Shown in pieces: positions 28,288-37,948 of a stretch of 64,000 nt of DNA (position 1 is its first letter; every line of letters begins with the position of its first letter). The position numbers and the translations under genes are program-made. The DNA comes from Lacihabitans sp. LS3-19 (GTDB lineage Bacteria; Bacteroidota; Bacteroidia; Cytophagales; Spirosomataceae), in the NCBI RefSeq assembly GCF_024343575.1, contig NZ_RJUA01000001.1:62001-126000 (forward strand), given 5' to 3'. The notes below the pieces were generated by a model. It did not search any database. It was given only the letters and a program-made list of their open reading frames with translations, and was not told the origin of the DNA.

Positions 28288-30348
28288 ATGGAAACGCATT
28301 TCAGAACTTGCAATCTTTGTGAGGCTATGTGTGGATTAAAAATCACCTATGCCAATAATGAAATTATTAAAATAGAAGGAGACCAAGAAGATGCTTTTAG
28401 CAGAGGACACATTTGTCCAAAAGCAAATGGTCTTAAAGATATTTATTTAGACCCAGACCGCTTGAAGTTTCCTATAAAAAAGACTGAAAATGGTTGGGAA
28501 AGAATTTCATGGGAAGCAGCTTATGAGATGGTAGTTTCTAAAACCAAAGAAATTCAAGAGAAATATGGAAGAGACGCCGTAGGCATTTATCAAGGCAATC
28601 CAACTATCCATAATTTGGGTACCACGATGTTTGCTCCTGATTTTTTCAAGTTGATAAAAACCCATAACATGTTTACGGCTACTTCAACGGATCAATTGCC
28701 GCATCATTTTGCGTCTTGGTTGATGTACGGTCACCCTATGCTTTTGCCTGTGCCTGACATTGACCATACAGATTATATGCTAATAATAGGCGGAAATCCA
28801 TTGGCCTCAAATGGCAGTATGATGAGCGTACCTGATGTAGCCAAAAGACTGGAGGCCATAAAATCAAAAAGCGGAAAATACGTAGTAATAGACCCACGAA
28901 AAACAGAAACCGCCAAACAGGCGAGCGAGCATTTATTCATAAAACCTAATTCCGATGCCTATTTCCTTTTGGCATTTTTAAAATGTATTTTAGAAAACAA
29001 CCCTTCTAAAACCTTTCCAGAATACATAGAAAAAATAGAAGAATTGAAAAATTCAGTTCTAAACTTTAATCTTGAAGAAATAGAAGACCTAACGGGAATA
29101 TCAATGGAGAAAATTCAAATTTTAGCCAAAGAATTCTCCGATGCACCTTCCGCAGTATGCTATGGCAGAGTTGGTGTTTCTACCCAAGCTTTTGGGGGTA
29201 TATGCTTATGGCTTATCAATGTTATCAACATAGTGTCGGGTAATCTTGACAAAAAAGGGGGAGCTATGTTTACTTTGCCTGCCATTGATTTTGTGGGGCC
29301 AGCCAAACCCAAAGATAGGTTTGCACGATGGAAAAGTCGCGTAAGTGGATATCCTGAATTTTTAGGAGAGCTCCCAGTTGCCGCTTTGGCAGAAGAAATG
29401 TTGACAGAAGGTCAAGGGCAAATAAAGATGATGTTTACAAATTGTGGAAACCCTGTGTTATCCACATCCAATGGTATTCAGCTTGATAAGGCATTTGAAT
29501 CGTTGGAATTCATGGTGTCTTTTGATATTTATCTGAATGAAACTACAAGGCACGCCGATTTGATATTGCCACCTGCTACAGGACTTGAAAACCCACATTA
29601 TGATTTAACATTTCATAATTTGGCGGTAAGAAATACTTCAAAATACAGTCCTCCACTTTTCGAAAAAACAGAAGGTGCAAAATACGACTGGGAGATTTTT
29701 CAGGATTTGAGAAACGTGTTTATTGGAGAAAACCAATCGGTAATTCCCCCTGAGTTTAAGCTTGATTTAGGTTTAAAATATGGTCCTTACAAATTATCAA
29801 TGGAGAAATTGAAGGAAAACCCTCATGGCATAGATCTTGGTGATTTAAAGCCGCTTTTGCCGGAAAGGCTCAAACAAAAAATAAACCTTTGCCCAGAGCT
29901 ATTGGCGGATGACCTTAAGCGTTTGGAAGAATCGAAAACTGAAATGTTAAATTCAAGTCAAAATACTTTTTGGATGATAGGCAGAAGGCACCTCAGAGAT
30001 AATAACTCTTGGATGCACAACTCCGCCAAACTTATGAAAGGTAAAAACAGATGTACGCTTTTGATAAATCCCGATGACGCAAACAGGCTTGCGATCCCAG
30101 AAAATGCTTTAGTTACCGTGAAATCCCGTGTGGGTGAAGTACAATTGCCAGTAGAAATCTCTGAAGATATTATGTCTGGCGTTGTGAGCATTCCGCATGG
30201 TTATGGACATAACAGAAAAGGCACCAAAATGTCAATAGCCGAAAAATATCCAGGCGTAAGTTTGAATGATCTTTCAGATGAAAAAGTAATCGATAAACTA
30301 ACGGGAAACTCTGCATTTAGTGCCTTAAGAGTTTCCGTAAGTATTTAA
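28288..30348 (+). CDS. Molybdopterin-dependent oxidoreductase, DMSO-reductase superfamily
   Basis: A 686-residue catalytic subunit of the Mo/W-bisPGD family. The N-terminal [4Fe-4S] cluster has Cys8, Cys11, Cys15 and Cys43 (CNLCEAMC...ICPKA). Cofactor-binding blocks include IIGGNPLASNGS, FTNCGNP and the C-terminal dinucleotide domain from INPDDANRLAIPENALVTVKSR. The usual metal-ligand Cys/Sec/Ser position is not obvious; STDQLPHHF lies in the region, so substrate (formate, nitrate or other) cannot be assigned. There is no Tat signal, so it is probably cytoplasmic. No electron-transfer subunit or cofactor gene is adjacent, which makes it a solitary member. Confidence 0.88.
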   Translation: METHFRTCNLCEAMCGLKITYANNEIIKIEGDQEDAFSRGHICPKANGLKDIYLDPDRLKFPIKKTENGWERISWEAAYEMVVSKTKEIQEKYGRDAVGIYQGNPTIHNLGTTMFAPDFFKLIKTHNMFTATSTDQLPHHFASWLMYGHPMLLPVPDIDHTDYMLIIGGNPLASNGSMMSVPDVAKRLEAIKSKSGKYVVIDPRKTETAKQASEHLFIKPNSDAYFLLAFLKCILENNPSKTFPEYIEKIEELKNSVLNFNLEEIEDLTGISMEKIQILAKEFSDAPSAVCYGRVGVSTQAFGGICLWLINVINIVSGNLDKKGGAMFTLPAIDFVGPAKPKDRFARWKSRVSGYPEFLGELPVAALAEEMLTEGQGQIKMMFTNCGNPVLSTSNGIQLDKAFESLEFMVSFDIYLNETTRHADLILPPATGLENPHYDLTFHNLAVRNTSKYSPPLFEKTEGAKYDWEIFQDLRNVFIGENQSVIPPEFKLDLGLKYGPYKLSMEKLKENPHGIDLGDLKPLLPERLKQKINLCPELLADDLKRLEESKTEMLNSSQNTFWMIGRRHLRDNNSWMHNSAKLMKGKNRCTLLINPDDANRLAIPENALVTVKSRVGEVQLPVEISEDIMSGVVSIPHGYGHNRKGTKMSIAEKYPGVSLNDLSDEKVIDKLTGNSAFSALRVSVSI

Positions 30349-30352
30349 GATT

Positions 30353-31897
30353 TTACTTTAGAAATTTGGGCGACTTACGATGCATAGTTCCTTGCTCAAA
30401 GGCATAAACTATTGACAACAAAATAGGCTCGGAATATGCTCTACCGAAGAAGGATATATTTACGGGAAGTTCGCCAACAAAACCCATCGGAACCGTAATG
30501 TTTGGATAGCCCGCAATAGCTGCTGGAGAAGAACTGCCTATATGGAAAGTATCACCCTTTTTCCAATCAGTTTTCCATGCTGGGCTGCCCGTAGGAGCTA
30601 TTATTGCATCTAATTGAAGCTCATTCATTACTTTATCTATTCCTTCTTCTCTCATTTCTTGGTGCATTTTTGCTTTCGCTTCAAGATATTCTTTTTCAGT
30701 AATGTTGCCTTTTTTCATTGCACTTTCAATGAGTTTTTGATCAAAAACCCCTGTTTCTATATTGTCTGATGCATTAAATGCAAAAAGATCTTCAATGTTT
30801 TTAATTTTTTGATTGGGATTTAAACCAGCAAAATACTTATTTAAACCATCCTTGAACTCATATAGCAAAACCTCAAATGAGCTTTTTCCTGTATCTTTTG
30901 TGCCCAATGTTGAAACATCTACAAATTCAGCTCCCTGAGATTTCATATAGTCTACCGCTTTAAAAAACAAACTATCTACACTTTTCATTTTTCCTAATGG
31001 AGGCTGAAAAATACCAATCCTTTTACCTTTTAGTCCATCCTTTTGTAAAAACTGTGTATAATCCTCAAAATATTTCCCTTCTGACTCTTTTGTGATGCTA
31101 TCCTTTAAATCTAAACCTGTCATAAAACCTAAAGAAATTGCTGCATCTGTAACGTTTCGAGCCATGGGCCCAGGCGTGTCTTGCGTATAAGATATTGGAA
31201 TAATGCCCGATCGACTTAAAAGACCTACAGTTGGCTTAATTCCGACCACGCCATTTGCATTTGAAGGACAAACAATGGAGCCATTGGTTTCAGTACCAAT
31301 GGCTATCAAACAGAAATCAGAAGAAATAGCTACTCCAGAACCCGCACTTGAGCCACATGGGTTACAATCTAGTTTATAAGGATTATTGGTTTGACCCCCT
31401 ACCCCACTCCATCCACTAGAGGATTTGCTCGAACGAAAATTTGCCCATTCGCTCAAATTGGCTTTTCCAATAATAATTGCTCCTGCTTCTCTTAGTTTTT
31501 CCACAATAAAGGCGTCATTTAAAGCGATAGACTCAGCCAAAGCCCTTGAACCTGCCGTTGTTGGCATTTTATCGTGGGTATCAATATTGTCTTTTAATAT
31601 GACAGGTATTCCATGTAACTTGCCTCTGTCCAGACCTGCTTTTAGCTCTAGGTCTGCTTTTCTTGCCAAAGCCAAAGCCTCAGGATTGATCACCAACATA
31701 GCATTAACGAGCGGATTCAAAGAGTCTATTCGGCTTAAATATAGTTTGGTTAGCTCAACCACAGTAATTCGATTGCTTCTAATATCTTTCCCAACTGATG
31801 TTATAGTAGCTTTTTCGAAATCAAATTTTTGACCTTGTGTATTTATTGTCCAGAAAAAAAGGACTGCGATAGTTAATAATTGAATAGTTTGTTTCAT
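30353..31897 (-). CDS. Secreted amidase-signature family hydrolase
   Basis: A 514-residue amidase with a signal peptide (cleavage after TQGQ, about 23). The Ser-cisSer-Lys triad is visible: catalytic Lys in GIPVILKDNID (about 100), cis-Ser in CNPCGSSAGSG (about 178-184) and nucleophile Ser in GTETNGSIVCPS (about 203-212). It is similar in plan to GatA, but export and absence of GatB/GatC rule out tRNA amidation; extracellular amide or peptide-amide hydrolysis is likelier. It converges with the molybdopterin gene, four bases apart. Confidence 0.92.
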   Translation of the reverse strand: MKQTIQLLTIAVLFFWTINTQGQKFDFEKATITSVGKDIRSNRITVVELTKLYLSRIDSLNPLVNAMLVINPEALALARKADLELKAGLDRGKLHGIPVILKDNIDTHDKMPTTAGSRALAESIALNDAFIVEKLREAGAIIIGKANLSEWANFRSSKSSSGWSGVGGQTNNPYKLDCNPCGSSAGSGVAISSDFCLIAIGTETNGSIVCPSNANGVVGIKPTVGLLSRSGIIPISYTQDTPGPMARNVTDAAISLGFMTGLDLKDSITKESEGKYFEDYTQFLQKDGLKGKRIGIFQPPLGKMKSVDSLFFKAVDYMKSQGAEFVDVSTLGTKDTGKSSFEVLLYEFKDGLNKYFAGLNPNQKIKNIEDLFAFNASDNIETGVFDQKLIESAMKKGNITEKEYLEAKAKMHQEMREEGIDKVMNELQLDAIIAPTGSPAWKTDWKKGDTFHIGSSSPAAIAGYPNITVPMGFVGELPVNISFFGRAYSEPILLSIVYAFEQGTMHRKSPKFLK

Positions 31898-32004
31898 GAT
31901 TTTTAAAACCTTTTAATAAGTTTAGGTACTACAATTTTACTGATTTTTTGTGAGAATGAGTATCTTGTTAGAAATTCTTTCTTTTAATTAATATTTAAAC
32001 TTTT

Positions 32005-32454
32005 ATGAACCTCAAATCGGCCTTTTTGTTTATTTTTTTGTGTGGTTTTTGGAATACTTCTTTCGCTTCTGATACGCGGATTGATAATTATTCAAAATTG
32101 GATTCTATTCTTGCGGTACAGTCAAACTTAGTTTCTAAAAAGGACTCTACAATAGCTATAAAAAAACCTTATGAAATATCCTCAATAATTGGCTTCTCCT
32201 CTTCACTTGCATCTATTCTTTCATGGGGAATTCAACTTTTAGGAATAAGCAGTTTATCTTTAATTTTCAGTCCTTTACTTTTTGGTTTAGTAGGCCTGAT
32301 ATTTAGTATTATTGCCATAGGTAAAATAAAAAAGAATGGCAAAAGGGGTAAAAAACTTGCAAAAGCTGGAATAATACTGACTATTTTACATGCTCTTGGG
32401 CTTGCTGCTTTGGTGGCACTTGTAATTATTATATTTAGTAATTTTGGTGGATAA
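32005..32454 (+). CDS. DUF4190-like small membrane protein with signal peptide
   Basis: A 149-residue protein. It has a Sec signal (FLFIFLCGFWNTSFAS, about 22), a short soluble part with lysines, then three hydrophobic segments from about 58 to 148. The segment IFSIIAIGKIKKNGKRGKKLAKAGIILTIL is typical of the DUF4190 family, where two helices flank a Lys/Gly loop. Function unknown. Another small membrane protein follows at 32614, 160 bases downstream, with its own possible promoter. Confidence 0.75.
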   Translation: MNLKSAFLFIFLCGFWNTSFASDTRIDNYSKLDSILAVQSNLVSKKDSTIAIKKPYEISSIIGFSSSLASILSWGIQLLGISSLSLIFSPLLFGLVGLIFSIIAIGKIKKNGKRGKKLAKAGIILTILHALGLAALVALVIIIFSNFGG

Positions 32455-32589
32455 TAATTCCCAAGAAGTCCAAAATCTAAAAGTATAATTTTCCAAAACC
32501 TTTTAGTTCCGTTTTGTAAAAAAACCTTTAAACTCATTTTTTGAAATTTCATCTTTTTTCCAAAAAATCGGTCAAATGATAATTTATAC

Positions 32590-32597
32590 TAATTTTG
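32590..32597 (+). promoter_or_regulatory. -7 promoter-like box upstream of 32614
   Basis: TAATTTTG matches TAnnTTTG and is 16 bases before the ATG, so the transcript leader would be very short. No -33 TTTG was seen at normal spacing. Confidence 0.35.
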
Positions 32598-32613
32598 TTA
32601 AAAAAAACAGGAT

Positions 32614-33117
32614 ATGACTTTACAGGAGCTTTTTCAAAAAATAAGTGAACACCCAATAATTCTTTTGTCATTTTTTGTGGCAATTCCCGTTCTGACAATC
32701 ATTATAGGATTTATTAGTTCTGGAAAAGGGCACCTTTCACTTTGGAAATATTTCTATGCAGTATTGATCTATTTGGTAAGCATTCCTGGGATTTTTGCTG
32801 TGGCACTGAACGTGTATTTTTTCTTGTTTCAAAGACAAGATATCATGCAAACGGATATCTACCTTCAGATTTTTCCAATTGTTGTAATGTTTGCTACTAT
32901 CTTTTTAATCAGAAAAAATGTAAGATTAGACTACATTCCAGGCTTTGACCGTATCTCGGGACTTTGGTTTATCCTTTTTGCCACTATGCTTTTAATGTGG
33001 TTTTTAGAAAAAATCAGAATCTTTGTTTTTTCTTTTCTGCCGTTTCAATATTTGATAGGTGCCTTTGGACTGCTCTTTTTTATAATTTATCTAGGTTGGA
33101 GACGGTTTTCAAAATAG
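32614..33117 (+). CDS. Four-helix integral membrane protein of unknown function (167 aa)
   Basis: Unrecognised family. Hydrophobic segments are at about 16-31, 44-72, 84-97 and 111-165 (ISGLWFILFATMLLMWFL and FLPFQYLIGAFGLLFFIIYLGW). There is no signal peptide, no catalytic motif and few charged residues outside the ends; the C-terminal RRFSK suggests a cytoplasmic end. The nearest known neighbours give no functional hint. Confidence 0.7.
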   Translation: MTLQELFQKISEHPIILLSFFVAIPVLTIIIGFISSGKGHLSLWKYFYAVLIYLVSIPGIFAVALNVYFFLFQRQDIMQTDIYLQIFPIVVMFATIFLIRKNVRLDYIPGFDRISGLWFILFATMLLMWFLEKIRIFVFSFLPFQYLIGAFGLLFFIIYLGWRRFSK

Positions 33118-33269
33118 TTTTTTAAAATTGGCCTCAAAAAACATTTTTTCGCTTTTTTGCTAAAATAGCTAATTTTAAAGAATCTTATTTTCGGAATGCT
33201 CCTCAAAATAAAGATTTCAATATGTTTATTTGATTAAGTTCTCTACTACCAAAATAAATCAATTTGCCT

Positions 33270-34892
33270 TTAGAACTTTTTCATTCCAGCCTTTATAACC
33301 TCGTCAGATAGGTTAATAACTTCATAAAACTCATTGGTTAACCCGTTTTTCTCGTTGTTTTTCCAAACGTTCCTTGCTATTAGGGCTTTCAGATGTGTTC
33401 TTATAAAATCTTTCGACTTTGCATATTGAGCTTCTGAATACTTCACATTGTTTTTGGAAGCTATTTGTTTTATTTCTCCCAACATTTTTTCATCAATCTG
33501 AAAGTTTTTCAAATAGTTTTCAAAACCCATCGCCTCTAATTTTGCTTTGTTTTGAACAGTATAGTTCAGTGCATATTCTCTAAAAATATTTTTAGCAAAA
33601 AGCTCCACCAAATAAGTGGTATAATAGCTCGTATCTTGCGGCACAAACACATCTGGTGTTATTCCGCCTCCGCCATACACCAATCTTCCTCCTTTGGTTT
33701 TAAACTTTAGCTTTTCGTTCATTTTTATACTGTCTTTCACAAAAAGCTCTTTGTTAGTATATCGCTTGTGCATATCCTCTCGGTATTCATCAGAGTGTCC
33801 AAGCGTATATGGTTTTTGGATGCTTCTTCCGCTTGGAATATAATACCTTGAGATAGTTAAACGTAACTCAGAACCATCAGAAAGCTGAATAGGTGCTTGT
33901 ACCAAGCCTTTGCCAAATGTCCTTCGCCCTACTATAGTTGCACGGTCAAGGTCTTGCAATGAACCGCTGACGATTTCAGAAGCCGAGGCACTGCCTTCGT
34001 CTACCAAAACCACAATTTTACCTTTTTCAAATATTCCGGCTTTGCCAGCTTTTACTTCATAATTATTCGCTCTGTCTTTGCCTTTGGTATAAACTATAAC
34101 GTCGTTGCCGCCAACCAATTCATCCACCATGTCTGTAGCTTTATCCATATAACCTCCAGGATTACCTCTAAGGTCAATCATCAACTGGGTCATTCCTTGA
34201 GACTTTAACTTGGCTAAATGCGTTTTAAATTCATCATAGGTAGTTTCAGCAAAACGATTAACTTTTATATAGCCTGTTTTTTTGTCGGCCATCAAATAAG
34301 CGGCATCTATAGAAAAAGTTGGAATTTTATCTCTTTTTACATCGAAAGTCAAAAGCTTAGCCGTTCCTTTTCTCTTTATAGTCAATTTCACTAATGAGTT
34401 TCGAGGACCTCTTAAGCTTTTAAAAACCACATTAGAATTTAGTTTTTTTCCAACCAAGTCTATCGTATCTGCTTTTAAAATTATATCCCCGGTTTTTATG
34501 CCAATTGCCTCTGAAGGGCCGCCGGCCAAAGGAGAAACCACAAAAAGCGAATCATTAAAAATATTGAATTCAACGCCAATTCCATCAAAACCCGCATGAA
34601 GGTCTGCATTTACCAATTCGGCATCAGAGGCAGGAATGAAAACTGTATGTGGGTCTAGTTTTTCAAGCATTTTTTCGATTCCGTAAGTAGACAATGAATC
34701 GATACTCACATCGTCAACGTAGCTTTTGTTGATGTGCATCAAAACTTCTTTAAAGATAGAATTAGAACCGGGGCTTTTTGAAACAAATGTCTTTTTACCA
34801 AAAAATGTAGCTCCCAACAAAATCCCTACTATCATCGAAACCGCCACCGCTATTGGAAGTATTACTGATTTTTTATCGTTATTGTAATTCAT
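33270..34892 (-). CDS. C-terminal processing protease, S41 family
   Basis: A 540-residue periplasmic or membrane-anchored serine protease that trims proteins from their C-terminus. The N-terminal helix ILPIAVAVSMIVGILLGATFF is an uncleaved anchor or signal. A PDZ domain lies at about 90-165 (GFDGIGVEFNIFNDSLFVVSPLAGGPSEA, GDIILKADT). The protease core has RGNPGGYMDKA, nucleophile Ser in DEGSASASEIVSG (about 302) and the catalytic Lys in GRRTFGKGLVQ (about 328). A 180-residue C-terminal extension is typical of Bacteroidota members. It is a single gene; the 310-bp gap upstream holds its promoter region. Confidence 0.94.
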   Translation of the reverse strand: MNYNNDKKSVILPIAVAVSMIVGILLGATFFGKKTFVSKSPGSNSIFKEVLMHINKSYVDDVSIDSLSTYGIEKMLEKLDPHTVFIPASDAELVNADLHAGFDGIGVEFNIFNDSLFVVSPLAGGPSEAIGIKTGDIILKADTIDLVGKKLNSNVVFKSLRGPRNSLVKLTIKRKGTAKLLTFDVKRDKIPTFSIDAAYLMADKKTGYIKVNRFAETTYDEFKTHLAKLKSQGMTQLMIDLRGNPGGYMDKATDMVDELVGGNDVIVYTKGKDRANNYEVKAGKAGIFEKGKIVVLVDEGSASASEIVSGSLQDLDRATIVGRRTFGKGLVQAPIQLSDGSELRLTISRYYIPSGRSIQKPYTLGHSDEYREDMHKRYTNKELFVKDSIKMNEKLKFKTKGGRLVYGGGGITPDVFVPQDTSYYTTYLVELFAKNIFREYALNYTVQNKAKLEAMGFENYLKNFQIDEKMLGEIKQIASKNNVKYSEAQYAKSKDFIRTHLKALIARNVWKNNEKNGLTNEFYEVINLSDEVIKAGMKKF

Positions 34893-35202
34893 TAAATATT
34901 ATTTGAAATAAGATATTTGATAACGCAAAGTACCTAATTTTTTATCTATTAAAATACTTTTAAATGGCCATATAATCAGATTACGAAAAAAAATACGGCA
35001 CAAAATCTCATTTCTGAGTACAAATATTTACCTTTCGAGAGTATTTAAGAGAATAACCCGTCCTCTTAAAAAGCAAAATTAAAATATGTTTAATTGTGAT
35101 TCGTTGTAAGTTTTTATTCGTTTTTGAAATTTATAACCAATTAACCACATATTAAACGCCTAAATTTGCGGTTGAGTTTTATTAGTAACCTATAATATTT
35201 TT
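34893..35202. other. Divergent 310-bp gap between ctp and 35203
   Basis: AT-rich with no coding frame. The only recognisable element is TAAATTTG at 35161-35168, a perfect TAnnTTTG followed by CGG, 34 bases before the GTG of 35203. On the minus strand a near match, TACTTTG (34939-34933), precedes the protease gene. Confidence 0.45.
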
Positions 35203-35799
35203 GTGAAGAAACCCATTTTAATGCTTCTCTTGTTGCTTCCTATGCATGGAATGGCTCAGATATGGTACAGAACAAGGTACAAAACCGCAATATTTGGGGA
35301 AACTTTTGCTGTTAGTCCTATTGTTTCACTCAATATGGAACATGCAGTTAACCGTCAAAAAAGATCTTATACGGCTATCAGATATGGATTGGGTTTTGTG
35401 CCTGGTGCCAAAAACAAGGATAGTTTTGGCTGGAGGGACAACGGCGTTTCTTTGCCTGTTTCTCTTACTGAAAATTTCTTGGTAAATAATCTTAAAAGGC
35501 GTGTAAAGCAGCGTGTTTCACTTAAATGCAAAGCTACGCCTTCCAAAATATCAGTAGAGTGGTTTGGAGAAGTCGGCCTAGCTTATACACCCGTTTTTTA
35601 CGGAATTTCTGAGCCTCGTCACCAAGTATCAGGAATTATAGGTATCAGGCAGCAGGTTGTTTTTGACATTCCACCAAAACCGAAAGTCCTCTTTTTAAAG
35701 TTTCAATATACACCCAACTACAAATCTGGCAATTTCTCTTGGAACCCAGTAACTGGCTCAACCAATATTTTCGGGATGAGCATTGGTTTTTCGATTTAA
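35203..35799 (+). CDS. Secreted beta-barrel-like hypothetical protein (198 aa)
   Basis: No family recognised. GTG start, then a signal peptide (MLLLLLPMHGMAQ, about 19). The mature part alternates polar and hydrophobic residues in strand-like runs rich in aromatics (WYRTRYKTAIFGETF, VSVEWFGEVGLAYTPVFYG, FLKFQYTPNYKSGNFSWNP) and ends in MSIGFSI with a terminal hydrophobic residue. This is typical of small outer-membrane barrels. That topology is inferred from pattern only. Single gene with a -7 box at 35161-35168. Confidence 0.65.
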   Translation: MKKPILMLLLLLPMHGMAQIWYRTRYKTAIFGETFAVSPIVSLNMEHAVNRQKRSYTAIRYGLGFVPGAKNKDSFGWRDNGVSLPVSLTENFLVNNLKRRVKQRVSLKCKATPSKISVEWFGEVGLAYTPVFYGISEPRHQVSGIIGIRQQVVFDIPPKPKVLFLKFQYTPNYKSGNFSWNPVTGSTNIFGMSIGFSI

Positions 35800-35979
35800 T
35801 TATTCAATTTACCCCCTTTTTTTAATAACAAAATGTTTTTACTTAATTCAAAAAATCAATTTCATTGATTTTTATTTCATCTTTTATCACAATATTATTT
35901 GCCCAAATCGTAAAAAAAGATTTAAATTGTGAGAGGTTTTTGCCTGAGAACTAAGCATTTAAAGATGCTTAATAAAAAA

Positions 35980-37848
35980 ATGAAAACCATGACCTTAAAA
36001 ACTACAATATTAATTTTCATCTTTTTTGTATCAACCTTTAAGCCTCAAGCCCAATTGTATGGAAAAGAAGATAGCCTATTACTCGCTTATAAAAATGCGA
36101 GACCGGATACCGGTAAAGTACATACCATAAATCACCTGGTCAATGTTTTTATATATAACGATGCGAAAAGGGCTCTGAAATTGGCCAGAGAAGGCCTGGC
36201 ATTAAGCACCAAACTAAAATACACTAAAGGTGAAAATATGCTCTGGTACCAGATTGGCGTATATTACAGTACGGTGTACAAATCAGATTCTGCAGAAATG
36301 GCATATCGAAATGCCCTGGATATTGCATTGAAGCTAAAAGATTACAGAGCACAAGTGAGGGCATTGAACGGAATAGGTCAGGGTTATTTAGATAGCGGCC
36401 GATATGATCAGGCACGGGAAATTATAGAAAGCACGCTGCCATTAATAAAAAAAACCAATGATTCGCTAACCTTAGCAATTAGCTATACGCATTTGGGTGT
36501 ATGTTACCAGGGAAAGGGATATTTTAAACTGGCACTGGAGAATATTTTGAAAAGCATCAAGGGATTAAAAGAACTCAATGCCGAGATGCGGTTGGCCGAT
36601 GCTTATTACACACTGGGTGATATTGAAAGTCAACTCAGTCATTACGAAGATGCGTATAAATATTATGATTTTGCCAAAGCCATTTACCTCAAGCAGAAAG
36701 ACTTCTATTTCTTGATTGAGCTTTATTATTCGGAAGCTGAATCCGCTTTGAAAATTGGGAATCTGGAAAAGGCTCGGTTGATGCTGGATTCCGCTATGAT
36801 TTACTCCGAAAAGCATAAGATAGATGGAACAAAGGGTAGAATTTATGCCGAATACGGGGAAATTGAACTAAAAAAAGGCAATTTGAAAAAGGCAGTTGAA
36901 TTGCTTGAGAAAAGCCTAGTAATATCGAAAGAGCAAGAAAATCAATTAGATATTGCCAATGAACAGGTAGTATTAGCCGAAGCATTAAGCAGGCTAAACC
37001 AGGAGGAAAAAGCGGAGCAATTGTTTGCCGAAAGCCTGGCCTATTTTAAACAGGAGAATGTAATTGAAGGCTTAAGCTATGCCTATCAAAAAAGGGGTAA
37101 AAGCCGACAAAAACAAGGCGATTACCAAGGTGCCTTAGAGGATTTTGAAAAACACAGCATTTGGCAAGATAGCGTAAGTAATCTGGCAAAAACCAGGCAG
37201 ATTGAAGAGCTCCGAATAATCTTTGATACGGAAAAGAAAGAATCGGAAATTGAAAACCTGGCTTTGGAAGTAGAAAAGTCAAATTTGCAAAAATCACTTT
37301 TTGCGGGTGGTATGATTTCGGCATCACTTATTTCGGGTTTGTTGTATTTCGGATTCCGGCAGCGTAATAAAAGAAATAGGGCTGAGTTTGAGAAAAAGCA
37401 AGCTTTGGTTCAAAAAGAGTTGGAGTTTAAAAAGAAAGAACTGGTTAGTCAAACCTTGCATTTGGTCAACAAAAATACCTTGATTCAGGATTTACAAGAA
37501 GACCTGAAGGAAATTAGAAAAACCACTACTGAGCATACCAAAGAAATTGGTAAAATTATAAAGGATTTGCAACAAGAAAATACCTCCGATGCCAATTGGG
37601 AGGTATTTAAAAGTCATTTTGCCGAAGTTCATAATGATTTTGACCTAAAGCTTAGGCAACGGGCTCCTGATATCACCGATAATGAAATTCGTCTCGCGGC
37701 ATTTCTTAAAATGAAACTCAGCCCGAAAGAAATCGCAGGTATGCTGAATGTGCAAGCTGAGAGTGTGACTAAATCAAAATATCGCTTAAAAAAGAAGTTT
37801 AATTTGGAGGCGGATGCCGATTTTGATGCATTTTTAAGCGAATTGTAG
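35980..37848 (+). CDS. TPR sensor with membrane helix and LuxR-like C-terminal HTH
   Basis: A 622-residue one-component regulator common in Bacteroidota. A signal sequence (LIFIFFVSTFKPQAQ) leads to about eight tetratricopeptide repeats in the periplasm (about 30-400). Then come a membrane helix (about 438-455, SLFAGGMISASLISGLLYFGF), a coiled coil (460-530) and a cytoplasmic HTH with ITDNEIRLAAFLKMKLSPKE and SVTKSKYRLKKKF. The last part resembles the LuxR/GerE tetrahelical fold. The chosen ATG 35980 starts the signal; ATG 35965 and GTG 35929 are possible. Base composition is richer in G+C than genes to the left, and it adjoins the beta-helix gene, which is convergent. Confidence 0.85.
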   Translation: MKTMTLKTTILIFIFFVSTFKPQAQLYGKEDSLLLAYKNARPDTGKVHTINHLVNVFIYNDAKRALKLAREGLALSTKLKYTKGENMLWYQIGVYYSTVYKSDSAEMAYRNALDIALKLKDYRAQVRALNGIGQGYLDSGRYDQAREIIESTLPLIKKTNDSLTLAISYTHLGVCYQGKGYFKLALENILKSIKGLKELNAEMRLADAYYTLGDIESQLSHYEDAYKYYDFAKAIYLKQKDFYFLIELYYSEAESALKIGNLEKARLMLDSAMIYSEKHKIDGTKGRIYAEYGEIELKKGNLKKAVELLEKSLVISKEQENQLDIANEQVVLAEALSRLNQEEKAEQLFAESLAYFKQENVIEGLSYAYQKRGKSRQKQGDYQGALEDFEKHSIWQDSVSNLAKTRQIEELRIIFDTEKKESEIENLALEVEKSNLQKSLFAGGMISASLISGLLYFGFRQRNKRNRAEFEKKQALVQKELEFKKKELVSQTLHLVNKNTLIQDLQEDLKEIRKTTTEHTKEIGKIIKDLQQENTSDANWEVFKSHFAEVHNDFDLKLRQRAPDITDNEIRLAAFLKMKLSPKEIAGMLNVQAESVTKSKYRLKKKFNLEADADFDAFLSEL

Positions 37849-37948
37849 TTTTAATTTTATGGAATTTTGGCTTCCCGAGTTTTAGGTAATGCTTCTTATT
37901 CTCTTTTAAGGGTTTTGCGAGCTTCTTCGGAATTTGAATCCGCCTTTT

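Noticed and set aside
29459-29467. A perfect TTATCCACA inside the molybdopterin oxidoreductase gene
   Set aside because: Single box in coding sequence without neighbours or an AT-rich gap; chance occurrence.
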